Assembly (NCBI GenBank): GCA_903927645.1
Contig: CAIYNX010000275.1
Coordinates: 1 to 38,048, forward strand
Origin: an uncultured Mucilaginibacter sp.
GTDB taxonomy: Bacteria; Bacteroidota; Bacteroidia; Sphingobacteriales; Sphingobacteriaceae
Direction of reading: 5' to 3'
DNA length: 38,048 nt
A program made the position numbers and the translations under genes. Each line of letters starts with the position of its first letter. Position 1 is the first letter of the stretch. Below the pieces are notes generated by a model that saw only the letters and a program-made list of their open reading frames with translations, ran no database searches and was not told the DNA's origin. Shown here in pieces: positions 9,736 to 17,477 of the stretch.

Positions 9736-11619
9736 TTAAATCAAATTGACACTTCGATTTACAAATTCAGTCAATTCAGCACCAGTTAATAATCCTTGAG
9801 ATAATAATGCTAAATCAAAAGCTTGCTTTGATAATTTTATTTGAACATCTTCATCAACCTCATTTACAATTCGACTTATAAGCGGATGATTTGCATTTAT
9901 TACAACTTTATAATTATCGGGCATACTACCATAAAAGCTCATTCCACCTCCCATTGCTGCCATTTCTTTCATTCGACGCATAAACTCATCCATGGTTACT
10001 GTTACCGGCAATTCATCAGGATTTAAGCTTTCAAGTTCTACTTTATAGGCTGGCTTGTTAATTGCTTTTTCAAAAATAACTTTTGCTTTTGTTGATTGTT
10101 CTTCGGTTAAAATATGAGCAGGGGCATCATCTTTTTTAATTAGCTTATCAGCAACGTCAGCATCAACCCGCTTAAATGATGTTTTTTCAAGTTTATTTTC
10201 TAAATGACCAATAAAATGATTATCAATTGGTGAATTCATCAACAAAATATCATAGCCCTTCTTATTTGCTGATTGAATAAAGGCGTCCTGCTTTGCAGGA
10301 TCATTGGTATAGATGTAAACCAAATTGCCATCCTTATCAGTTTGTTCAGGAGCTACTTTATCTTTGTATTCTGTAAGTGTAAAATTTTCCTTTTTAGTAT
10401 TGTTTAATAAAACAAAATCCTTGGCCTTTTCATAAAATTTTTCATCGCTTACCATACCATATTTCACAAACAAACCAATATCGCCCCATTTTTCTTCAAA
10501 ACCTTTACGGTCATTTTTAAAAAGCTCGGCTAATTTATCAGCAACTTTTTTAGTGATATAGGTATTTATTTTTTTTACATTGCTATCGGCCTGTAAAAAG
10601 CTTCTCGAAACGTTAAATGGAATATCGGGCGAATCAATTACACCATGTAAAAGCATTAAAAATTCAGGAACTATATCCTTAACTTCATCTGTTATAAATA
10701 CCTGGCGTGAAAAAAGTTTGATTTTATTACGTTGAATTTCAAAATCGTTTTTAAGTTTGGGAAAGTATAAAACTCCAGTTAAATTAAACGGATAATCTAC
10801 ATTCAAATGAATCCAAAACAGGGGATCTTCACTAAATGGATAGAGCTTTTTATAAAAATCAAGGTAATCCTCATCTTTTAAATCGACAGGAGCTTTTGTC
10901 CAAATCGGATTTGTTTCATTTATGATATTATCAACAGTAACCGATTTATATTTTATTTTACCTTCTTCATCAACTCCATCTTCTTCTTCTTGTGTAGTTG
11001 TGCCAAACTTAATGGGAATAGGTAAAAACTTACAATATTTATCCAATATCTCTTGTAAGCGATGTTTATTTAAAAACTCTTCGGCATCTTTATTTATATG
11101 TAAAGTTATTTCAGTACCTCGCTCGGCTAAACTTCCTTCACTAATTTCAAATTCTGTACTGCCGTCGCATGTCCAATGGGCTGGTTCAGCACCTTCCTGA
11201 TAGGATAAAGATTCAATATCAACCCTATCAGCAACCATAAATGCCGAATAAAAGCCTAATCCAAATCTTCCTATAATTTCGTTAGCATCTTTGGCATCTT
11301 TAAATTTTTCCATGAACTCTGTAGCGCCCGAGAACGCTATTTGGTTTATGTACTTTTTTATTTCTTCAGCAGTCATACCCAAACCATTGTCTGAAATGGT
11401 TATTGTCTTTTTTTCTTCATCAAAAGAAACCTCAACCTGTAATTCACCTAAAACTCCATTATATTGACCTAATGCTGCAAGGCGTTTGATTTTTTGAACA
11501 GCATCAACAGCGTTTGAAACTAATTCCCGTAAAAATATTTCATTATCAGAGTAAAGGAACTTCTTGATAATAGGAAAAATATTCTCGGTATGGATTGAAA
11601 TTGTGCCCTTTTCTTGCAT
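9736..11619 (-). CDS. htpG: Molecular chaperone HtpG (Hsp90)
   Basis: A cytosolic, ATP-dependent Hsp90-family chaperone that remodels client proteins with the DnaK system. The 627 residues cover the GHKL ATPase domain, middle domain and C-terminal dimerisation domain. ATP-site motifs are visible: RELVSNAVDA (E32, N36), SDNGLGM (D77) and GRFGLGFYSAFMV (117-129). The middle-domain motif is NVSRSFLQ. There is no eukaryotic MEEVD tail, as expected. It is divergent from mutS across a 194-base spacer and ends at its own terminator. No obvious heat-shock inverted repeat (CIRCE type) is visible upstream. Confidence 0.97.
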   Translation of the reverse strand: MQEKGTISIHTENIFPIIKKFLYSDNEIFLRELVSNAVDAVQKIKRLAALGQYNGVLGELQVEVSFDEEKKTITISDNGLGMTAEEIKKYINQIAFSGATEFMEKFKDAKDANEIIGRFGLGFYSAFMVADRVDIESLSYQEGAEPAHWTCDGSTEFEISEGSLAERGTEITLHINKDAEEFLNKHRLQEILDKYCKFLPIPIKFGTTTQEEEDGVDEEGKIKYKSVTVDNIINETNPIWTKAPVDLKDEDYLDFYKKLYPFSEDPLFWIHLNVDYPFNLTGVLYFPKLKNDFEIQRNKIKLFSRQVFITDEVKDIVPEFLMLLHGVIDSPDIPFNVSRSFLQADSNVKKINTYITKKVADKLAELFKNDRKGFEEKWGDIGLFVKYGMVSDEKFYEKAKDFVLLNNTKKENFTLTEYKDKVAPEQTDKDGNLVYIYTNDPAKQDAFIQSANKKGYDILLMNSPIDNHFIGHLENKLEKTSFKRVDADVADKLIKKDDAPAHILTEEQSTKAKVIFEKAINKPAYKVELESLNPDELPVTVTMDEFMRRMKEMAAMGGGMSFYGSMPDNYKVVINANHPLISRIVNEVDEDVQIKLSKQAFDLALLSQGLLTGAELTEFVNRSVNLI

Positions 11620-11702
11620 ATTATTTAAAGAATTATTAATTTAATGATACATTGACCTTGCAATGAACGTTCCAAAATGAATAAGGTTGACAAATTGGCA
11701 GT

Positions 11703-11757
11703 TAAACAATAATTATAAAAATTGTTTATTAATCCACAATACACTAAATTATCCACA
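11703..11757. promoter_or_regulatory. DnaA-box-like sites and a hairpin between htpG and mutS
   Basis: TTATCCACA (11749-11757) is a perfect match to the consensus DnaA box. TAATCCACA (11730-11738) differs by one base, in the same orientation, 19 bases apart. An 8-bp inverted repeat TAAACAAT/ATTGTTTA (11703-11710 with 11721-11728) lies just before them. The spacer is AT-rich. This could mark DnaA control of htpG or mutS, or a minor part of an origin-like region; two boxes alone do not make an origin. Confidence 0.3.
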
Positions 11758-11783
11758 TAGGGATAAAACATTGTGTAATCATT

Positions 11784-11791
11784 TAACTTTA
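11784..11791 (+). promoter_or_regulatory. Candidate mutS -7 element
   Basis: TAACTTTA matches TAnnTTTG at seven of eight positions and lies 22 bases before the mutS start codon. No convincing -33 TTG is seen at the right distance. Confidence 0.3.
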
Positions 11792-11813
11792 CCATCCTAA
11801 TAAATTTATTGTT

Positions 11814-14423
11814 TTGGCAAAAGAAGTAATAAAAGAAACACCATTAATGCAACAGTATAATGCCATTAAGGTAAAGTACCCTGGTGCATTGCTTTTATTT
11901 AGAGTTGGCGATTTTTATGAAACTTTTGGGGAAGATGCAATTAAGGCTGCCAGTATTTTGGGTATCGTTCTCACTAGGCGCGCTAATGGCGCTGCTACGC
12001 ATATTGAATTGGCCGGTTTCCCTCATCATTCCTTAGATACTTATCTGCCTAAATTGGTTAGAGCAGGACAGCGTGTAGCTATTTGCGACCAACTCGAAGA
12101 TCCTAAAACAACTAAAACAATTGTAAAGCGTGGTGTTACAGAATTGGTTACCCCAGGTGTAGCAGTTAATGATCATATACTCCAACAAAAAAATAATAAT
12201 TACCTGGCTTCAATTTATTATGAAAAAAATAGCATAGGTATCGCTTTTGTAGATATTAGCACTGGTGAATTTTTAACCGCTCAGGGTAACAGTGATTATA
12301 TTGATAAATTATTACAAAGCTATTCGCCGAGTGAAGTTATTTTACCAAAAAGTAGATTGACAGACTTTAAAGAAGCTTTTGGGGATCGGTTTTATACCTA
12401 TACTTTGGATGAATGGCCTTATAGTGGTGATTATGCAAATGAAGTATTGCTAAAGCATTTTAATGTAAAATCTCTTAAAGGGTTTGGTATTGAAAGAATT
12501 ACCCTCGGGATAATAGCAGCTGGAGTTGCTTTACATTATTTAAACGAAACCGAACACCGCAACTTGCAACATATTTCGGCTATAAGTAGAATTGAGGAAG
12601 ACAAATATTTATGGCTCGATAGATACAGTATTCGTAATTTAGAACTAGTAGGCTCAAGCAATGAAAATGCCCTAACTTTGGTGGATGTTTTGGACCAAAC
12701 CTGTTCACCAATGGGCGCCAGACTTTTAAGACGGTGGATTGTAATGCCGCTGAAAGAGATAAAACCAATAGAAGATCGATTAGCAATTGTTGAATTTTTA
12801 TTAATAAACGATGAACTCAGTGAAACTATAAAACAAAATATTCGGTTAATTGGTGATTTAGAACGATTGATTTCAAAAATAGGATTGCAAAAAGCGAATC
12901 CTCGGGAAGTTGCTCAACTTAAAAAGGCCTTGTTAGCCATTAACAGCGTAAAATCCTTGTGCGAATCTGCAAACAATATTCAATTAAAAACCATTGCCGG
13001 TCAATTAAATCCATGCCAGCTAATTGTTGAAAAAATTCATCAAGAATTACATCCAGATCCACCTGTTATGCTAGTAAAGGGTGGGGTAATGAATGACGGA
13101 GTTAATGAAGAACTTGATAGGTTAAGAAAAATAGCATTTGGAGGGAAAGGGTACCTCCTTGAGATACAAAAAAGAGAGGCCGAATTAACTGGAATTCCAT
13201 CATTAAAAGTTTCTTTTAATAATGTTTTCGGTTATTACCTTGAGGTCACCCATAGCCATCGCGATAAAGTACCGACAGATTGGATACGAAAACAAACCTT
13301 GGTAAATGCTGAAAGATACATTACACCTGAACTAAAAGAGTATGAGGAACAAATACTAGGAGCAGAAGAAAAAATACTAAGTCTTGAAACAAAATTATTT
13401 AATGATTTACTTTATGCATTGGCAGAATATATAAAGCCAATTCAGCTAAATTCTCAAATAATTGCGCGTTTAGATGTTTTGTTAAACTTTGCAACTATTG
13501 CCAATAAAAATTATTATGTTAAACCTGAGATCAATAACAGCAAAATTATTGATATAAAAGGAGGGAGGCATCCAATTATTGAGAAGACACTACCCCTTGG
13601 GGAAACATATATTACCAACGATGTTTTTCTTGATTCTGAAACTCAACAAATCATTATAATTACTGGCCCAAATATGGCTGGTAAATCTGCTCTGTTAAGA
13701 CAAACGGGATTAATAGTTTTAATGGCTCAAATGGGTTGCTTTGTACCAGCAAAATCAGTATCAATTGGTTTGGTAGATAAAATATTTACAAGAGTAGGAG
13801 CATCTGATAATTTATCTTCGGGAGAATCAACTTTTATGGTTGAGATGAATGAAACTGCAAGTATTTTAAATAATTTATCCGAAAGAAGTTTAATTTTATT
13901 AGATGAAATTGGTAGAGGTACATCTACCTATGATGGTATTTCCCTAGCTTGGTCAATTGCCGAATTTTTGCATAACCAACCAATGGCGAAAGCCAAAACT
14001 TTATTTGCAACCCACTACCATGAATTGAATGAACTTACCAATTCATTTAATCGGATTAAAAATTTTAATGTTTCTGTTAAAGAAGTTGGGCAACAAATTA
14101 TATTTCTTAGAAAATTACTACCGGGTGGCAGTGAACATAGTTTTGGTATTCATGTAGCCAAATTGGCAGGCATGCCCCAAAAGGTATTAAGCCGTGCAAA
14201 CGAAATTCTTAAAAAATTAGAAGCCGAACGTACCGGGGGAGAGCATATTAAAGAAAGTATTAGGAAGGTACAAAAACAGGCAGTACAAATGCAAATGTTT
14301 TCTATTGATGATCCTGTATTGGTGAAAATAAGGGATACGCTTAATAATTTAGATGTTAATACCTTAACACCAGTTGAAGCATTGATGAAACTGGATGAAA
14401 TACAAAGGGTTATAAAAGGATAG
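11814..14423 (+). CDS. mutS: DNA mismatch repair protein MutS
   Basis: The mismatch-recognition ATPase of post-replicative repair; it binds mispairs as a dimer and recruits MutL. The 869 residues carry the mismatch-reading F-x-E motif (F34-Y35-E36 in VGDFYETF), the Walker A motif GPNMAGKS (618-625), the NLSSGESTFMVEM signature, Walker B LILLDEIGRGTSTYDG (D697-E698) and the ATHYHEL switch. The start is TTG: the first ATG is at residue 12, but the residues before it (MAKEVIKETPL) match how relatives begin, so the TTG is preferred. Ala replaces Thr after GKS in Walker A, which I recall as normal for Bacteroidota MutS1. The gene appears intact, with no sign of a mutator lesion. Confidence 0.97.
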   Translation: MAKEVIKETPLMQQYNAIKVKYPGALLLFRVGDFYETFGEDAIKAASILGIVLTRRANGAATHIELAGFPHHSLDTYLPKLVRAGQRVAICDQLEDPKTTKTIVKRGVTELVTPGVAVNDHILQQKNNNYLASIYYEKNSIGIAFVDISTGEFLTAQGNSDYIDKLLQSYSPSEVILPKSRLTDFKEAFGDRFYTYTLDEWPYSGDYANEVLLKHFNVKSLKGFGIERITLGIIAAGVALHYLNETEHRNLQHISAISRIEEDKYLWLDRYSIRNLELVGSSNENALTLVDVLDQTCSPMGARLLRRWIVMPLKEIKPIEDRLAIVEFLLINDELSETIKQNIRLIGDLERLISKIGLQKANPREVAQLKKALLAINSVKSLCESANNIQLKTIAGQLNPCQLIVEKIHQELHPDPPVMLVKGGVMNDGVNEELDRLRKIAFGGKGYLLEIQKREAELTGIPSLKVSFNNVFGYYLEVTHSHRDKVPTDWIRKQTLVNAERYITPELKEYEEQILGAEEKILSLETKLFNDLLYALAEYIKPIQLNSQIIARLDVLLNFATIANKNYYVKPEINNSKIIDIKGGRHPIIEKTLPLGETYITNDVFLDSETQQIIIITGPNMAGKSALLRQTGLIVLMAQMGCFVPAKSVSIGLVDKIFTRVGASDNLSSGESTFMVEMNETASILNNLSERSLILLDEIGRGTSTYDGISLAWSIAEFLHNQPMAKAKTLFATHYHELNELTNSFNRIKNFNVSVKEVGQQIIFLRKLLPGGSEHSFGIHVAKLAGMPQKVLSRANEILKKLEAERTGGEHIKESIRKVQKQAVQMQMFSIDDPVLVKIRDTLNNLDVNTLTPVEALMKLDEIQRVIKG

Positions 14424-14479
14424 TTGAAGTAACAATTTAACTATTTTACAATCAAAGAATGGTATAAAAAACATTAGCT

Positions 14480-14695
14480 ATGCGTTATTTTCTTTGTTTC
14501 ATATTTCCACCTTTGGCTGTATTTTCAACCGGCCGTTTAGGTGCCCTTATATTAAATATTCTGCTTACTATCTTTTTTTGGATACCAGGCATTATTCATG
14601 CCATATTGGTAGTTAACGATTTTTACGAAAACCGTCGAAATAGGAGGGTTATAAGAGCAGTAAGAAGAGGCTATTATACTAACTATAACCACTGA
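14480..14695 (+). CDS. Pmp3/YqaE-family small membrane protein (UPF0057)
   Basis: A 71-residue peptide with two hydrophobic helices separated by a short turn: RYFLCFIFPPLAVFSTGRLGA and the segment ending in IFFWIPGIIHAILVV. The FPPLAVF and WIPGIIHA motifs are the Pmp3 signature. The tail is short and strongly basic (ENRRNRRVIRAVRRGYY). Family members sit in the plasma membrane and have been linked to ion balance and membrane potential under stress; the exact role here is unknown. It starts 56 bases after mutS on the same strand, with no terminator between. A 10-bp perfect palindrome (GATTGCAATC, 14694-14703) overlaps its stop codon. Confidence 0.85.
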   Translation: MRYFLCFIFPPLAVFSTGRLGALILNILLTIFFWIPGIIHAILVVNDFYENRRNRRVIRAVRRGYYTNYNH

Positions 14696-14811
14696 TTGCA
14701 ATCCTGATTTAATGGCTATAATCGTTTAGTATATTAAAATGTTAGTGCTTTTTTTTTTAATAAATGTTGATATGTTTAAAATATACGATGTTTAGTTAAC
14801 GTTGTCATATT

Positions 14812-14819
14812 TAACTTTA
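14812..14819 (+). promoter_or_regulatory. Candidate -7 element just before the NlpC/P60 lipoprotein
   Basis: TAACTTTA matches TAnnTTTG at seven of eight positions and ends four bases before the ATG at 14824. If it is used, the transcript would be leaderless or nearly so. Confidence 0.28.
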
Positions 14820-14823
14820 TGGC

Positions 14824-15387
14824 ATGAAAAAGGGCATATGGATTATATTGTTTGCATTGGTAATACTTGCATCCTGCCATACTAAAAAGAAATACCCTCA
14901 AACCAATAATACTATTTCATCAAACACAGATTTTGATAAACCCCAACCATCATTGGCTGAAAAATATGCAGAAATACTGAAGGTTAATAAAAGAGATATA
15001 AAAAATGGTGCTCTTTACGCTTTTATTGATGAATGGTTAGGTACTCCGTATAAATTTGGTGGACAAGACAAAAACGGGATTGATTGTTCTGGATTTGCTC
15101 AATTACTTGAGAAAAAAGCTTTTGGTATTTCAATACCCAGATCAACTAGTGAACAAGTTAATTTTATCAAGAGAAAATATGAGGAAGAACTAGTAGAAGG
15201 CGATTTGGTATTTTATGATTATGACGGACGTAAATTTGGACATGTGGGTATATACCTTCAAAATGGTTTTGTAGTACATGCAAGCACTTCAAAAGGTGTA
15301 ATAATTGTTCAATTGCATGATCCTTATATGTATCAACATTTTACAAGAGCTGGTTCAATAAATAATGAGGTCATTTCTAATAAATAA
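14824..15387 (+). CDS. NlpC/P60 peptidoglycan endopeptidase, lipoprotein
   Basis: A 187-residue lipoprotein that probably cleaves the D-Glu/diamino-acid bond of peptidoglycan stem peptides. The N-terminus MKKGIWIILFALVILASC ends in a lipobox with the lipidated Cys at residue 18. A short linker leads to the NlpC/P60 domain (about 63-180) with catalytic C88 in GIDCSGF, H140 in GHVGIY and the third polar residue H152 in VHAST. It therefore acts in the periplasm, anchored to a membrane. This arrangement resembles Spr/MepS-type enzymes that open the wall for growth. It stands alone, with candidate promoter sites on both sides. Confidence 0.92.
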   Translation: MKKGIWIILFALVILASCHTKKKYPQTNNTISSNTDFDKPQPSLAEKYAEILKVNKRDIKNGALYAFIDEWLGTPYKFGGQDKNGIDCSGFAQLLEKKAFGISIPRSTSEQVNFIKRKYEEELVEGDLVFYDYDGRKFGHVGIYLQNGFVVHASTSKGVIIVQLHDPYMYQHFTRAGSINNEVISNK

Positions 15388-15427
15388 GTAAACAACTTTT
15401 AAGAGTGATAAATAATCTATGGTTTAT

Positions 15428-15435
15428 TAACTTTG
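15428..15435 (+). promoter_or_regulatory. Perfect -7 element before the 42-residue peptide gene
   Basis: TAACTTTG fits TAnnTTTG exactly and ends seven bases before the ATG at 15443. There is no clear TTG at -33; TTTT at 15397-15400 is too far upstream. Confidence 0.4.
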
Positions 15436-15442
15436 CGCTTGA

Positions 15443-15571
15443 ATGGAAAATAAATCAAACAAATACGGCTTTTGGACCAAATATAAAAAATTTGCCAGTA
15501 CTGAAATTTTACTATATGTTATTATGGTGGTTGGTATAATTCTTGGAATTATAATTTTTGGTCATAAATAG
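15443..15571 (+). CDS. Small single-span membrane peptide (42 residues)
   Basis: A short open frame in the spacer between the NlpC/P60 lipoprotein and the convergent DUF3857 gene. It begins MENKSNKYGFWTKYKKFAST, a basic, aromatic-rich head, followed by one hydrophobic helix (LLYVIMVVGIILGIIIFG, about residues 23-40) and ends HK. The charge pattern suggests an inner-membrane peptide with a cytosolic N-terminus. Support is the ATG placed right after a perfect -7 element, the coherent amphipathic design, and the fit of the frame to the gap: its stop is one base from the end of the opposite gene. I do not recognise a family. Confidence 0.55.
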   Translation: MENKSNKYGFWTKYKKFASTEILLYVIMVVGIILGIIIFGHK

Positions 15572-15572
15572 T

Positions 15573-17477
15573 TTAATTTTTTATTAAGCTTACTGTATAA
15601 TCATCCGAATCAATTACTGTTTGAAAAAAGTCAACCAAATCGCTGTAATTGTCCTTACTATAGGTACCATCAAAGATTTGTAATTTACGTTTATAAATTA
15701 GCTGATTTCCTTTTAGTTCCATGCTGGCAGAAAATTTGCCAAAAGGTTTTTCTAAGATAACCTCAAGTGGTTGTTTCTCTGAATGATAGTTTGGCGGAAG
15801 TATAAAAACAACCTCATCTTTCTCTGTATATCCCCGGTTTATATATACATCATTTATTCTATTAACCTCATTTTTGGGCAAATGTTTAAATCTATTGGCA
15901 GGGTTTAGCATAAAATAAAGTTTTCCATCTGCAAATGAAGCATAATCAGCGGCATGCAATTTTATAGTTTCTGTGGTAGTAGGGTTAAAGTTTTTGTCTT
16001 GTTTCAGATCCAATTTTTCAATTTCCATATTATTAATGGGATATGTTTTTTGAACCATTTTATATTGTTCAGTTTGTGGCTCATTAAATAAATATTCCCT
16101 ATCCTCATAATCGGTACCTTTAAAATTTGTAATCATAGTTCCTGAAAGTAAACCGTTATTGCTTATTTCAAAAATAGCTTTTCTAAATTCGGTATTGTCC
16201 TCCGTTTTATATTTAGGAGTATGTAATATTTTACCTCCTTCAGGCGTACAAGCTAAAACTGTCCGATCATCAGTAAAGTCGCCCAAATAGCCAAATGGGA
16301 TTGTTTGACTGGTACAATCTGCCCATGTTGTGTCATTTTTAAAAGGCAAACATAAAATAATATGATCCCCGAATAGTCCTGGAAGTTTATCAGGCATATT
16401 TATTTTGTAATCCCTACCACTTTTAACAACACAATAATAGGAATTGATATCAACCGCCTTTAACAAGGCCTGTGTATAGTTAACCAGGGCTTTACAGTCG
16501 CCATAATTTTGTTTGTCAACATCACTTGCCAAAAAGGGTTGCCACCCACCTATACCTACCTGAACGCTTACATAATGAGTTTTACTTTGAACATATTCAT
16601 AAATTCTTTTTGCCTTTAATTTGGGGTCTGTAATATCCTTAGTTAAATCTTTTATCTTTTCTATAGTTTCTTCAGATAGGGATTGCCTATCAGAAACTAG
16701 TTTCTCATACATCCATTTACCAAATTGTTCCCAGTTCACAATATTCCCTTCAATTCCATAAAAAGAATATTTCTCTGGTACAATATTAACTCCAACCGCC
16801 ACACTTTTGAAATATGGACTATATTGTTCTCTTTTTAAAGCTTTTAAATTTTCTGCTGACCAAAAATAAGTGATATTTTCATTTTTGTCTTTCCCTATAA
16901 TTACTTGATTTGGAACTTTTGTTTCCTGATATTTTATATTGAAGTTTGGTTTGCAACTTATTAAATAAGAACTCTTTTCAACTGAAATGCCGAAATCTAG
17001 AATTGGTTCCCATGATGGTAATGCTAAAGTCTGTTTTAATTTTATTATATATTCATAATAAACAGTGTAAGGATAAGTAGGAACGGAAGGAGCGTAGTGC
17101 TTTACTTTAGTATCTATAAATAATGAAAATCCATCCCAGGCATTTCCATCATCAAAGTTGCTTTCTGAAAATTTACCGATTTGTATGCCAATATCATTAT
17201 AAATATAACCCTTTACATATTTAATCAGGTTATTTTTATCATGAGGGAGTTGGATAACAGCATATTGATCACCATTTTTATTTAAAACCGTTATGGCTGT
17301 TTTAAAACGGACAAGTGTATTATCTAAATCTTCAACTGTTACTTCTTTTTCCTCATTTCTTATTACCGCGCTAGAGTGAGCTAATAAATCCTTAGAAATT
17401 AAATTGGTGTTATATTGCTGTCCTTTTAAAACATTAGCAAACACTGAGGTTATTAATATAATTAAAAATGTTCTCAT
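15573..17477 (-). CDS. DUF3857 / transglutaminase-domain exported protein (catalytic triad present)
   Basis: A 634-residue exported protein with signal peptide MRTFLIILITSVFANVLKGQ. The order is a DUF3857 beta-rich domain (about 40-230), a transglutaminase-like domain (about 265-400) and a C-terminal beta domain of DUF3858 type. The cysteine-protease-like triad appears complete: C328 in YGDCKALVNY, H372 in GDHIILC and D387 in WADCTSQ. The family is widespread in Bacteroidota and its substrates are unknown; the fold suggests peptide-bond cleavage or cross-linking in the periplasm. Its ATG follows the stop of the upstream DUF3857 gene with no gap, so the pair is translationally coupled. Confidence 0.88.
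   Translation of the reverse strand: MRTFLIILITSVFANVLKGQQYNTNLISKDLLAHSSAVIRNEEKEVTVEDLDNTLVRFKTAITVLNKNGDQYAVIQLPHDKNNLIKYVKGYIYNDIGIQIGKFSESNFDDGNAWDGFSLFIDTKVKHYAPSVPTYPYTVYYEYIIKLKQTLALPSWEPILDFGISVEKSSYLISCKPNFNIKYQETKVPNQVIIGKDKNENITYFWSAENLKALKREQYSPYFKSVAVGVNIVPEKYSFYGIEGNIVNWEQFGKWMYEKLVSDRQSLSEETIEKIKDLTKDITDPKLKAKRIYEYVQSKTHYVSVQVGIGGWQPFLASDVDKQNYGDCKALVNYTQALLKAVDINSYYCVVKSGRDYKINMPDKLPGLFGDHIILCLPFKNDTTWADCTSQTIPFGYLGDFTDDRTVLACTPEGGKILHTPKYKTEDNTEFRKAIFEISNNGLLSGTMITNFKGTDYEDREYLFNEPQTEQYKMVQKTYPINNMEIEKLDLKQDKNFNPTTTETIKLHAADYASFADGKLYFMLNPANRFKHLPKNEVNRINDVYINRGYTEKDEVVFILPPNYHSEKQPLEVILEKPFGKFSASMELKGNQLIYKRKLQIFDGTYSKDNYSDLVDFFQTVIDSDDYTVSLIKN

Noticed and set aside
11703..11813. 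Replication origin (oriC)
   Set aside because: Only two DnaA-box-like sites are present, with no dnaA or dnaN neighbour and no clear unwinding repeats. Kept as a possible DnaA-controlled promoter instead.
13660..13700. Damaged Walker A in MutS (GKSA instead of GKST)
   Set aside because: I recall Ala at this position as common in Bacteroidota MutS1; the catalytic Lys and Ser are intact.
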